Positions 1-7,034 of a stretch of DNA of 7,360 bases are shown in pieces. A program made the position numbers and the translations under genes. Positions within the stretch are counted from its first letter, which is position 1. Every line of letters begins with the position of its first letter. Under the pieces are notes generated by a model. The model searched no databases. It saw only the letters and a program-made list of their open reading frames with translations, and was not told the DNA's origin. This stretch comes from an uncultured Ruminococcus sp. (GTDB lineage Bacteria; Bacillota; Clostridia; Oscillospirales; CAG-272): positions 1-7,360 of the forward strand of contig CACXBN010000067.1 in the NCBI GenBank assembly GCA_902765885.1, read 5' to 3'.

Positions 1-1164
1 AGCGCCGCTCTTAAGATCGGAAATTGCATTTTTGATCTTCGGAACCACAGACAGGGTCTGGTAAATTGCTCTGAGATCACGTCCTCCGGCTGTTCCGTAT
101 GTCACTCGCGTTATAAGCCTTTCAAGGTCAAGCACCGGAGAAAGATATTCCCTCAGCTCTTCGCGCAGCATAAAATTGTCGCACAGTTCTTCTACTGCCA
201 AGTGCCTGCCGACTATGGCGTTGATGTTTGTGAGAGGATGTTCGATCCACTGTCTGAGAAGCCTTGCACCCATTGAAGTTTTGGTCTTGTCGAGTACCCA
301 GAGAAGGGAACCTCTTTTTTCCTTTGTAAGCATGGTTTCGCAAAGTTCAAGGTTCCGTCTTGTCGAGACATCCATTTCAAGAAACTGAGATGACTCGTAA
401 ATGGTCAGATCCTTTATATAGGAAATATCTGTCATCTGAGTGTCTTTTATGTACTTGAGCGCGGCGCCGACTGCGTACAGAGCAGCTCTCGGGTGGCCTG
501 ACGTCATGCTCTCGTCGAACTGTTCTTCAGTCCTTCTGACAGCATCTTCGGTAAAAAATCCAACCGCATTGTCGGATGACAGAGCACCGAGTCTCTCTTT
601 TATGTATTCCGTGACTTTGGGGAATGTTTTAGCCGGGAAATTCGTAATCACCTCTCTCGGGAGATATGTGGACAGCTCATTTATGATGTCGTCTTCCGGA
701 GATTCTCCGCTGAATGCCGTTGCGGTGATGAGAGCCGTCGAAATGTCAGTGAAGCACATTCCGATATATCCGTCAGAATAATATATGGTAGCGAGGTAAT
801 TGTTGGATTCGTCGCTGAGCAGTTTTCCCTCTATGAGAGTTCCGGGAGTTATGATCCTTACGACTTCGCGCTTGACCAGATTTTTTGCAAGTTTCGGGTC
901 TTCGACCTGTTCGCAGATTGCAACCTTGTATCCCTTTTCGATAAGTCTGGAGATATATTCTTCGCTTGCATGGTAGGGCACCCCGCACATCGGGGCTCTT
1001 TCATCCTCTCCGCAGTCTCTGCCGGTTAGCTGGAGATCAAGTTCTTTCGAAACCAGTTTGGCATCGTCAAAGAACATCTCGTAGAAATCACCGAGACGAT
1101 AGAAAAGTATGAAACCCTCGTATTGCTTTTTTGTTTCCAGATACTGGAGCATCATCGGAGACAA
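1..1164 (-). CDS. mutS: DNA mismatch repair protein MutS (5' part only, cut by the window edge)
   Basis: MutS is the cytoplasmic ATPase that recognises mismatches and small loops and recruits MutL. Only the first 388 codons are present; the usual length is about 860-880, so the end of the core, the clamp and the ATPase domain lie outside the window. Near the N-terminus the read frame shows SPMMLQYLE and then GDFYEMF, in which F27 and E29 match the Phe-x-Glu pair that wedges into the mismatch. GVPYH (61-65), a VAICEQVEDP stretch (81-90) and REVVRIITPGT (99-109) complete domain I. A connector domain follows. The core domain begins near MDVSTRRNLEL (264-274) and continues with MGARLLR (298-304). 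The start is taken as TTG at 1164: an in-frame TGA lies three codons upstream and a G-rich ribosome site precedes it. The alternative is the ATG pair three codons inside. It is the last gene of the operon seen here, 38 nt after the YlbF-family gene; mutL would be the expected next gene. Family assignment is firm, the start less so. Confidence 0.96.
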   Translation of the reverse strand, partial: MSPMMLQYLETKKQYEGFILFYRLGDFYEMFFDDAKLVSKELDLQLTGRDCGEDERAPMCGVPYHASEEYISRLIEKGYKVAICEQVEDPKLAKNLVKREVVRIITPGTLIEGKLLSDESNNYLATIYYSDGYIGMCFTDISTALITATAFSGESPEDDIINELSTYLPREVITNFPAKTFPKVTEYIKERLGALSSDNAVGFFTEDAVRRTEEQFDESMTSGHPRAALYAVGAALKYIKDTQMTDISYIKDLTIYESSQFLEMDVSTRRNLELCETMLTKEKRGSLLWVLDKTKTSMGARLLRQWIEHPLTNINAIVGRHLAVEELCDNFMLREELREYLSPVLDLERLITRVTYGTAGGRDLRAIYQTLSVVPKIKNAISDLKSGA

Positions 1165-1167
1165 TTT

Positions 1168-1183
1168 GGATCACTCTCCCCCT
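1168..1183 (-). promoter_or_regulatory. Ribosome binding site of mutS that supports a TTG start
   Basis: On the minus strand AGGGGGAG (1183-1176) is followed by GTGATCC (1174-1168), which matches the extended anti-Shine-Dalgarno complement and ends three bases before TTG. The in-frame stop TGA sits inside this GTGATCC. The TTG is therefore the first possible start, and it is the best placed one. The internal ATG codons would be about 20 nt from the G-rich core. Confidence 0.6.
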
Positions 1184-1202
1184 GAAAAAACTGAATGGAT
1201 GA

Positions 1203-1634
1203 TCAATGTGAATGTCCGCAGTCGCTGTGGCAGCTTGAGCAGTCATGTGCACAGGGACGCGAACCCGTTATGACGAACTGAAGTTCGGCATTTATCTCTG
1301 CTGTAAGTTTGTCGAAATCTTCTTTAGCATCTGCATAGGAAGAGTAGACAGGGTGATCCATGATAGTGTCATAGATGTTGTCTATGTTTTTGTTGATTGC
1401 CTTGGCTGCTTCCGGATCTCCGCCTTTTCTGTAGTTTTCTGAAAGTTCGTCCTGCAGATCATTATACTGTTCGATAAGTGAATTGAGATCTTCGCTGTGT
1501 TCATATTCATCTATTGCGCTGAGGAGCGAGAGATGTCTCTGGTCTGCTTTCACAAGCTCTCCGAGCTTTTTGATCAGCTCCTTCATTTCAGGCGTGAGTA
1601 TTTCTTCGTTGCGTGCGTGTATATGTTCGTGCAT
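1203..1634 (-). CDS. YlbF/YmcA-family (Com_YlbF) small protein with Cys/His-rich tail
   Basis: A 143-residue, mostly helical acidic protein of the Com_YlbF family. In Bacillus subtilis the family members YlbF (RicF) and YmcA (RicA) work with YaaT (RicT) in a complex that carries iron-sulfur clusters and affects RNase Y-dependent RNA maturation, competence, sporulation and biofilm formation. Its position between miaB and mutS is that of ymcA in Bacillus, so by synteny it is more likely the YmcA/RicA counterpart than YlbF; sequence alone does not settle this. The helical core covers roughly residues 14-120. The last 16 residues hold C128, C132, C135 and C139 interleaved with H130, H136, H141 and H143, a likely metal or Fe-S ligand set. 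The N-terminus (MHEHIH) is also His-rich. The ATG at 1634 follows AAAGGA by 11 nt. The gene lies 20 nt after miaB and 38 nt before mutS, so it is co-transcribed. Family call firm; function in this organism inferred. Confidence 0.9.
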   Translation of the reverse strand: MHEHIHARNEEILTPEMKELIKKLGELVKADQRHLSLLSAIDEYEHSEDLNSLIEQYNDLQDELSENYRKGGDPEAAKAINKNIDNIYDTIMDHPVYSSYADAKEDFDKLTAEINAELQFVITGSRPCAHDCSSCHSDCGHSH

Positions 1635-1654
1635 TATATCTATAATCCTTTCGG

Positions 1655-3082
1655 TTAAATGATTTCCGCTTCAAAGCTGAATGTCGAAACATCCTTGATT
1701 CTGACATTTGCGAATGTGCCGATGAGTTTTTCGTGGTTTTCCGGTTTCGGGAAATGGACCGGCCTTACCGTGTCGCCTTTTCCGGTGAGTTTTGTGCTGT
1801 CGTTTTTGCTCTCTCCCTCAATCAGTATTCTCATGGTTCTGCCGAGGAAACGCTCGTTTCTTTCGTTTGATATCTCGGTCTCCAGTTCGAGCAGTCTCTT
1901 CATTCTTTCGGCAGAGATCTCACGAGGAATCTGGCCGTCCATTTTTGCTGCAGGCGTTCCCGTGCGCGGAGAATAAATGAATGGAAACACCATGTCATAC
2001 CTGACTTTTTTCATTATGTCAAGCGTGTCTTCAAAATCTTCCTCCGTCTCCCCCGGAAATCCTACGATTATGTCGGAAGTCAGGGAAATGTCCGGAACGA
2101 GGGATTTGAGCTTTTCTATTTTTTCAAGATATGCGTCTCGTGTATATTTCCTGTTCATCAGTTTAAGGATCCTGTCTGAGCCGGACTGGATCGGGAGATG
2201 AAGATGTTTTACGATTTTCTCCTCTTCGGCTATTGCCTCGAAAAGCCTGTCTGATGCGTCTTTCGGATGCGATGTCATGAATCTCAGCCTGAAATCACCG
2301 TCAAGGGCACATATTTTGTGCATAAGTTCAGCTATATCCATGCCCCCGTCATATGAATTTACATTCTGTCCGAGAAGCGTGATGTCTTTTGCCCCTCTTT
2401 CAATGAGCTGCTTGGCTTCCTCAATAACAGCTTCGGCAGACCTGCTTCTTTCTCTCCCCCTCACGTATGGCACTATGCAGTATGAACAGAAATTATTGCA
2501 GCCGTACATTATAGAAAGCCATGCTATATGGGACTGGGAAGGCAGGGAAGGCATTCCCTCGTTTATCTCCCAGTTTTCGCTCATCACAAAGCTGCGTTTT
2601 CCCTTTTTCAGTGCCGAATACACAAGTCTCGGAACAGACTGTATTGCACCGGTGTCAAAAGTAAATGACACATATGGATAGCTGTTTTTGAGTTTGTCTG
2701 CTCTTGCCTTCTGTGTGACCATACATCCGCCAACGCCTATTATGGTTTCGGGCTTTGAGTCTTTTATGTGCTTATACTGACCTATTATCGAAAGCGCTTT
2801 CTTTTCCGCATGCTCTCTGACGGCACATGTGTTCACGAGAATAAGATCGGCATCTTCGGGTTTTTCCGCACGCTCATATCCCATCGTGCAGCACATTCCG
2901 GCCAGTTTTTCGCTGTCTGCCACATTTTGCTGACAGCCGAATGTCTGAATGTAAAATTTTGGTGCCTTTTCTCCTGAAAGGCCTGACGAGGCAAGATCTG
3001 CCGCCACACGGTCGGCATATGACATTTCCTCAGCAGTGCTTTCATCGGTGAATTTCGGCTTTATAATGTATTCATCACGCAT
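1655..3082 (-). CDS. miaB: tRNA-2-methylthio-N6-isopentenyladenosine(37) synthase MiaB
   Basis: A 475-residue radical SAM methylthiotransferase that converts i6A37 to ms2i6A37 in tRNAs reading codons that begin with U; it needs two [4Fe-4S] clusters and S-adenosylmethionine. The N-terminal methylthiotransferase domain carries the three auxiliary-cluster cysteines C50 (TFGCQQN), C86 (NTCAVRE) and C120 (GGCM). The radical SAM cluster is C195, C199 and C202 in the CxxxCxxC motif YGCNNFCSYC. LGQNVNSYD (238-245) and HLPIQSGSDRILKLMNR (295-311) are typical of the MiaB branch rather than MtaB or RimO. The C-terminal TRAM domain starts near 405. About 40 residues precede the conserved domain. The ATG at 3082 is preceded in frame by a TGA nine codons upstream, so it is the first ATG available; its ribosome site (AAAGG, about 15 nt away) is weak, which may mean translational coupling to the upstream gene ending 30 nt before. 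The stop lies 20 nt before the YlbF-family gene. Confidence 0.97.
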   Translation of the reverse strand: MRDEYIIKPKFTDESTAEEMSYADRVAADLASSGLSGEKAPKFYIQTFGCQQNVADSEKLAGMCCTMGYERAEKPEDADLILVNTCAVREHAEKKALSIIGQYKHIKDSKPETIIGVGGCMVTQKARADKLKNSYPYVSFTFDTGAIQSVPRLVYSALKKGKRSFVMSENWEINEGMPSLPSQSHIAWLSIMYGCNNFCSYCIVPYVRGRERSRSAEAVIEEAKQLIERGAKDITLLGQNVNSYDGGMDIAELMHKICALDGDFRLRFMTSHPKDASDRLFEAIAEEEKIVKHLHLPIQSGSDRILKLMNRKYTRDAYLEKIEKLKSLVPDISLTSDIIVGFPGETEEDFEDTLDIMKKVRYDMVFPFIYSPRTGTPAAKMDGQIPREISAERMKRLLELETEISNERNERFLGRTMRILIEGESKNDSTKLTGKGDTVRPVHFPKPENHEKLIGTFANVRIKDVSTFSFEAEII

Positions 3083-3112
3083 GATCGGTGGAATCTGCCT
3101 TTCAAATCATTG

Positions 3113-4159
3113 TTACTTGGACATGCGATCCGTTTTGTAGCTTCCTGATGTGAGTGTGAAATCACATGTGCCTCCGATTCCCGGAGTAAGTATGACGCGC
3201 CCGTCATCCGTAACCATTACGGCCTCAAAATCAAAGGAGGACGATTCATAAAAAGCTTTGGCTTTTTCTTCTCCCATTATGAGAAGAACAGATGACAGCG
3301 CATCCGCCACGGGGCCGTTAGAGGTGATGACGGCAACGCTGTGAAGTCCGGAATCGGATGGGTAGCCGGTCGACAGATCTATTGTTTCATGGTATTTCTG
3401 GTCTGCAAATTCAAATTGTCCCATGTAGTCTCCGCACACGGAGACAAACCCGGATGATGTTTTAATGTTGCCGAGAGTTTTCTTTGTGTCAAGGGGATCA
3501 CAGAGTGCCAGCACATAATTGTCGTTCCCCGGACGGTCGCCGTACACTCCTGCCGTTGCTCCGTATGACACTACCGCGTATTTCACGTCTGTTTTGCTTA
3601 AATACTCAAGAGCCGACTGCACGGCAAGACCTTCTATTATACCGCCAAAGTCCATTTTTGCTATCTTGTCGAGTTTCTGGATGGTTGATCCGCTGACTTT
3701 GAATTTATCCCTGCCCGTATGAGTCTGGGCATATGATATGTCGGATTTTGACGGAACCGAGCTGCTTCCGTTTTCCCATAGTTCGAGCAGAGCTCCTGCC
3801 GTATAGTCAAACACCCCGCCTGTACTTTCGGTTATTCTCTGTGAGGTTTCTATGGCAGAAAGAAGAGCAGCATCTGCTCCGACAAGCGCATTAATTTCTG
3901 AATTGAGGCGGTCTGTGCTGCTTACAAGATCGGTCACAAGGTCAGATATGGCGGAAGCACATCCGCTTGCGATTTCATCAAGATGTGACTTGTCCCCGCC
4001 CGATGGCAGCTTAAGTGTAAGATATACATCGTTTATCATGTATGTATAGTCGGAATAGCTTACTGCGCCTGAGCATCCCGTGAGAAGCACACAGGAAAAA
4101 ACAAACGCTAAAGCGAGAACCGAGGCAAGTAATTTTATTGTAGATTTTCTGTTCATCAT
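3113..4159 (-). CDS. ApbE-family lipoprotein (FAD:protein FMN transferase homologue) with altered motifs
   Basis: A 348-residue exported lipoprotein. Residues 1-29 form a lipoprotein signal (basic start, hydrophobic stretch, lipobox LLTGC with C29 as the lipidated Cys), so the protein should be anchored outside the membrane. The rest matches ApbE (Ftp), which uses FAD and Mg2+ to attach FMN covalently to Ser/Thr of target proteins such as Rnf/Nqr subunits and FMN-binding-domain proteins. Visible family blocks: STDRLNSEIN (81-90), STGGVFDYTAGALLELW (112-128), MDFGGIIEG (169-177), CGDYMGQF (242-249), YHETIDLSTGYP (256-267) and ADALSSVLLIMG (285-296). H257, D261 and D286 are kept. Several usual residues are changed: GGIxKG is GGIIEG, the Gly-Gly of the NLGG block is GA (200-201), and DPxTG is DLSTG. 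It could be a divergent transferase or a flavin-binding relative without transfer activity. The ATG at 4159 has GGAG 8 nt upstream; a second ATG follows directly. It leads the operon, and no flavinylation target is visible in the window. Confidence 0.88.
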   Translation of the reverse strand: MMNRKSTIKLLASVLALAFVFSCVLLTGCSGAVSYSDYTYMINDVYLTLKLPSGGDKSHLDEIASGCASAISDLVTDLVSSTDRLNSEINALVGADAALLSAIETSQRITESTGGVFDYTAGALLELWENGSSSVPSKSDISYAQTHTGRDKFKVSGSTIQKLDKIAKMDFGGIIEGLAVQSALEYLSKTDVKYAVVSYGATAGVYGDRPGNDNYVLALCDPLDTKKTLGNIKTSSGFVSVCGDYMGQFEFADQKYHETIDLSTGYPSDSGLHSVAVITSNGPVADALSSVLLIMGEEKAKAFYESSSFDFEAVMVTDDGRVILTPGIGGTCDFTLTSGSYKTDRMSK

Positions 4160-4189
4160 ATTGCAGTCTCCAAATTATGTTAAAGCGGA

Positions 4190-4218
4190 ATTATATCGCT
4201 TCATTGTCTTTTTGTTAA
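4190..4218 (-). promoter_or_regulatory. Sigma-A promoter of the apbE-miaB-ylbF-mutS operon (proximal)
   Basis: On the minus strand TTAACA (4218-4213) and TATAAT (4195-4190) are separated by exactly 17 bp. Transcription would begin near 4183, leaving a leader of about 24 nt that contains only the ribosome binding site. It matches consensus at 11 of 12 hexamer positions and is the best candidate for driving the operon. Confidence 0.75.
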
Positions 4219-4235
4219 TGGCAATTATCTATGAA

Positions 4236-4265
4236 ATTATACCACAAACGAGTGTCCTCCTTCAA
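4236..4265 (-). promoter_or_regulatory. Second, distal candidate promoter for the same operon
   Basis: On the minus strand TTGAAG (4265-4260) and TATAAT (4241-4236) are 18 bp apart, and TGG immediately before TATAAT gives an extended -10 (TGnTATAAT). Transcription would start near 4229, about 46 bp upstream of the proximal start. The -35 is weaker, but the extended -10 can compensate. Confidence 0.55.
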
Positions 4266-4302
4266 TGTTTTTTTGGTATTTACAGGCATATTTGCGAGCA
4301 TG

Positions 4303-4314
4303 TGAGAGCTCTCA
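4303..4314. repeat. 12-bp perfect palindrome in the divergent intergenic region
   Basis: TGAGAGCTCTCA is self-complementary over 12 bp and lies between the leftward operon promoters and the rightward protease promoter. An overlapping pair GTGAGA (4302-4307) and TCTCAC (4315-4320) could form an alternative hairpin. It may be a dimeric regulator site, but there is only one copy in the window and no regulator gene beside it. Apart from this and the promoters, I see nothing gene-like in 4160-4531. Confidence 0.3.
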
Positions 4315-4444
4315 TCTCACTCGATTGAAATTGAAATATATTTTTGAATGGGCGATGCCTGTTTCGAATGGTACAAACCTCAAAACACAGGGCAGTGAAA
4401 GATGTGACATACGTTCCAAAATGAACATCATAACCATTAAAGTA

Positions 4445-4473
4445 TTGCCTGCACTTTAAAAATGTGATAAAAT
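4445..4473 (+). promoter_or_regulatory. Candidate promoter of the clostripain-like protease gene
   Basis: TTGCCT (4445-4450) and TAAAAT (4468-4473) are spaced by 17 bp, with TGTGA directly before the -10. The predicted start near 4480 leaves a leader of about 50 nt ahead of the ATG at 4532. The -35 is weak (three of six), so expression may be modest or activator-dependent; this last point is inference. Confidence 0.5.
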
Positions 4474-4517
4474 ACCCATGTTAAAACCACATAAATACAC
4501 AACAGTATTTGTTTATC

Positions 4518-4525
4518 AAAGGAGG
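4518..4525 (+). promoter_or_regulatory. Strong Shine-Dalgarno that fixes the protease start
   Basis: AAAGGAGG ends 6 nt before the ATG at 4532. This favours 4532 over the in-frame ATG at 4478, which has no ribosome site, overlaps the expected transcription start, and would add 18 residues unlike the rest of the protein. Confidence 0.85.
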
Positions 4526-4531
4526 GGTTTC

Positions 4532-6943
4532 ATGAACAACAGACCCAATGGACGGAAACAAAATATTACCGGAACCGCAAAGAAAACCGAAAAGAAAGGA
4601 AGCGGTCTCGGGATCGGACCTGTCGGCAAATCTGATGCATATCAGGGCAGAACAGGCTCTTCATCATCTTCTTCAGGTATGAGCCGTGCGACCACGAGGG
4701 CAATTGGCGGTGGCAGCACTGTAATAATCATTATAGCGGTAATCCTGTTCGCGGTGTTCGGAAAAAATCTTTTCGGAAACGGAACAACCGTACCGACCAA
4801 TCCGGGAACCAACCAGACTCCCGCAACCCAGCAGGGCAGTGATACGACGTCAACTCCCGGAGGCTCTATACTCCAGGGACTGTCGGGACTGTTCACCGGA
4901 TACACCGGAGCAACGGGAACTTCATCCGCCTCGTCGTCTAATGGATGGTCATCCGCGGCATCCTCCAACACCAACACTTTGAACAGTACAGTGGCATCTT
5001 CCGCAAGAGCCAAATACACAAAGATAAACGGAAACGGAAATGACCATGTAACGATTATGGTATACATGTGCGGCACAGACCTCGAATCCAAGAGCGGCAT
5101 GGCTACATCAGACCTTACGGAAATGGCATCTGCCACTCTGTCCGGAGACGTTGATATCATCGTGTACACCGGCGGATGCAAAAAATGGCAGAACAATATA
5201 GTTTCAAATACATATAACCAGATATACAAGATAGAAAAAGGCGGTCTCCGCACACTGGTTTCGAATGACGGAAACGCCTCAATGACGAATCCGACAACTC
5301 TTACAAACTTCATCAATTACTGTACAAAGAATTACCCGGCAAACAGAAATATCCTTATTTTCTGGGATCACGGCGGCGGATCGATTTCCGGATACGGATA
5401 CGATGAAAAGAACTCTTCCACAGGCTCGATGAGCCTTGCAGGAATCAATACGGCTCTCAAGAACGCCGGAACAAAATTTGATATCATAGGCTTCGACGCA
5501 TGCCTGATGGCAACGCTTGAAAACGGTCTGATGCTTGAGAATTACGCCGATTACCTCATAGCATCTGAAGAAACTGAACCCGGTGTAGGCTGGTACTATA
5601 CCGACTGGGTAACGGCTCTTTCAAAAAATCCTTCACTTTCTTCACTTGAAATCGGCAAGAATATAGTTGACGACTTTGTCTCCACATGTGCAAGACAGTG
5701 CAGAGGACAGAAAACGACTCTCTCTGTCGTAGACCTTGCGGAACTCGGCGCAACGGTACCTGCTAAATTCAGCGACTTTGCAAAAGATACCTCCGGAATG
5801 ATCAATAACGGGGAATACAAGGCTGTTGCCGATGCAAGAGCATCCGCAAGAGAATTCGCTCCCGAAAGCAGAATCGATCAGGTTGACCTTGTACATCTTG
5901 CAAACAATATCGGAACGACAGAATCAAAGGCACTCGCAAAAGCGCTTTTGAACTGTGTGAAATACAACAAGACATCCACAAACATGACCAATGCGTACGG
6001 TATTGCGATCTACTTCCCATACAGCAACAAGAATACCGTAAACAATGCAGTAAGAACATATGAAGCGCTCGGAATGGACAGCGACTATACACAGTGCCTG
6101 CGTTCGTTCGCCAGCCTTGGCCTCGCCGGATCAAGTGCCTCATCTTCTTCTCCTCTTGACTCTCTGCTCGGAAGTTTTTCCGGCTCATCGGCTCTGTCTT
6201 CCAGCGGAGTGTCTGACCTTATAGGGTCACTTCTCGGTGATTCGTCGTTCTCCTCGTTCTTCGGACGCGGACTCAGCACAGACAACATGGTTTCGTACAT
6301 CACTGACAATCAGCTCGATTCCTCAAAGCTCACATGGACAAAAGAGGGCAGCAACTATGTTCTTAAGATGTCGGAAGAACAGTGGAGCCTCGTGCACGAT
6401 CTTACTCTGAATGTGTTCCTTGACGACGGAGAGGGCTTCATTGATCTTGGATTGGATAATGTTTATCAATTTACGGATTCAGGTGATCTCATAGGCTCAT
6501 ACAACGGCGCATGGCTTACGATTGACGGACAGACGATACCGTATTACTTCATGGATCAGACATCAGACGGAGACGTTTGGGCAATTACCGGAAGAGTGCC
6601 GATTCTTCTGAACGGAGACCATGCGGAGCTTATTATCGTGTTCGACAATGAAAACGAAAACGGATACATCGCAGGCGCCAGATATATTTATGAAGACGGC
6701 GAGACGGATACCGTGGCCAAGGGCATTAATGAGCTGACGGTGGGAGATGAAATAGAATTCGTATGCGACTACTATACATATTCGGGTGAATATGTCGACA
6801 GCTATATCTTGGGTGACGGAATCGTATACACCGGAAATCATGAAATCAGTGATATGTATGTTGACGGTGGCGAATGCGTCGCAACATATGTGTTCACGGA
6901 CATGTACGGTGCAGAACATTGGACCGAAGAAATCCCTGACTGA
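4532..6943 (+). CDS. Membrane-anchored clostripain-family (peptidase C11) cysteine protease
   Basis: An 803-residue protein. Residues 1-56 are basic and Ser/Gly-rich, with no signal peptide. A hydrophobic segment at about 63-77 (TVIIIIAVILFAVFG) would act as a signal anchor, placing the N-terminus inside and the rest outside the cell. Residues 83-160 form a Thr/Ser/Pro/Asn-rich linker. The C11 domain (about 165-530) has the catalytic His in FWDHGGG (H280) and catalytic Cys in GFDACLMA (C324), with D322 at the place of the Asp that sets Arg/Lys preference at S1 in the family. K293, 13 residues after H280, is a plausible self-cleavage site by comparison with PmC11 (Parabacteroides merdae). A second Ser/Gly/Leu/Phe-rich linker (533-580) leads to a beta-rich, acidic C-terminal domain (about 600-803) containing two Asp-rich segments (FLDDGEG and YEDGETD). 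Compared with secreted clostripain the protein has extra anchoring and C-terminal parts. It is a single-gene unit with its own promoter and terminator. Substrates cannot be told; self-processing or cleavage of surface and host proteins after Arg/Lys is the family expectation. Confidence 0.93.
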   Translation: MNNRPNGRKQNITGTAKKTEKKGSGLGIGPVGKSDAYQGRTGSSSSSSGMSRATTRAIGGGSTVIIIIAVILFAVFGKNLFGNGTTVPTNPGTNQTPATQQGSDTTSTPGGSILQGLSGLFTGYTGATGTSSASSSNGWSSAASSNTNTLNSTVASSARAKYTKINGNGNDHVTIMVYMCGTDLESKSGMATSDLTEMASATLSGDVDIIVYTGGCKKWQNNIVSNTYNQIYKIEKGGLRTLVSNDGNASMTNPTTLTNFINYCTKNYPANRNILIFWDHGGGSISGYGYDEKNSSTGSMSLAGINTALKNAGTKFDIIGFDACLMATLENGLMLENYADYLIASEETEPGVGWYYTDWVTALSKNPSLSSLEIGKNIVDDFVSTCARQCRGQKTTLSVVDLAELGATVPAKFSDFAKDTSGMINNGEYKAVADARASAREFAPESRIDQVDLVHLANNIGTTESKALAKALLNCVKYNKTSTNMTNAYGIAIYFPYSNKNTVNNAVRTYEALGMDSDYTQCLRSFASLGLAGSSASSSSPLDSLLGSFSGSSALSSSGVSDLIGSLLGDSSFSSFFGRGLSTDNMVSYITDNQLDSSKLTWTKEGSNYVLKMSEEQWSLVHDLTLNVFLDDGEGFIDLGLDNVYQFTDSGDLIGSYNGAWLTIDGQTIPYYFMDQTSDGDVWAITGRVPILLNGDHAELIIVFDNENENGYIAGARYIYEDGETDTVAKGINELTVGDEIEFVCDYYTYSGEYVDSYILGDGIVYTGNHEISDMYVDGGECVATYVFTDMYGAEHWTEEIPD

Positions 6944-6978
6944 TTTGCTACTGAAATATATCCTGAATGACATAAGAC

Positions 6979-7030
6979 AAAAAGCAATGTGGCTTCCAAA
7001 CGGTTGTTTTGGAGGCCGCACTGCTTTTTT
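6979..7030 (+). terminator. Rho-independent terminator of the protease gene
   Basis: A long hairpin begins 36 nt after the stop: arm 6979-7001, GGTT loop 7002-7005, arm 7006-7029. It has one mismatch (6987/7021) and one bulged T, a GC-rich middle, and a T6 tract at 7025-7030. Five A at 6979-6983 mean it can also act on transcripts from the other strand. Confidence 0.9.
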
Positions 7031-7034
7031 AAAG

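Noticed and set aside
4282..4362. ACAGGCAT (4282-4289) and ATGCCTGT (4355-4362) as a long-range hairpin
   Set aside because: Eight pairs across a 65-nt A/T-rich loop are weak, could arise by chance, and lie upstream of all predicted transcripts.
4412..4425. GTTC-N6-GAAC as an SOS (LexA) box
   Set aside because: The Gram-positive LexA site has the half-sites in the opposite order (GAAC-N4-GTTC) with shorter spacing, so this does not fit.
4478..4531. An 18-codon N-terminal extension of the protease starting at the ATG at 4478
   Set aside because: It has no ribosome binding site and sits at the predicted transcription start, while the ATG at 4532 has a near-perfect Shine-Dalgarno 6 nt upstream.
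4642..5316. A 224-codon open frame on the minus strand inside the protease gene
   Set aside because: It lies fully antisense to the clearly coding protease frame and shows no domain or ribosome site. It reflects the base bias of the Ser/Thr-rich linker region.
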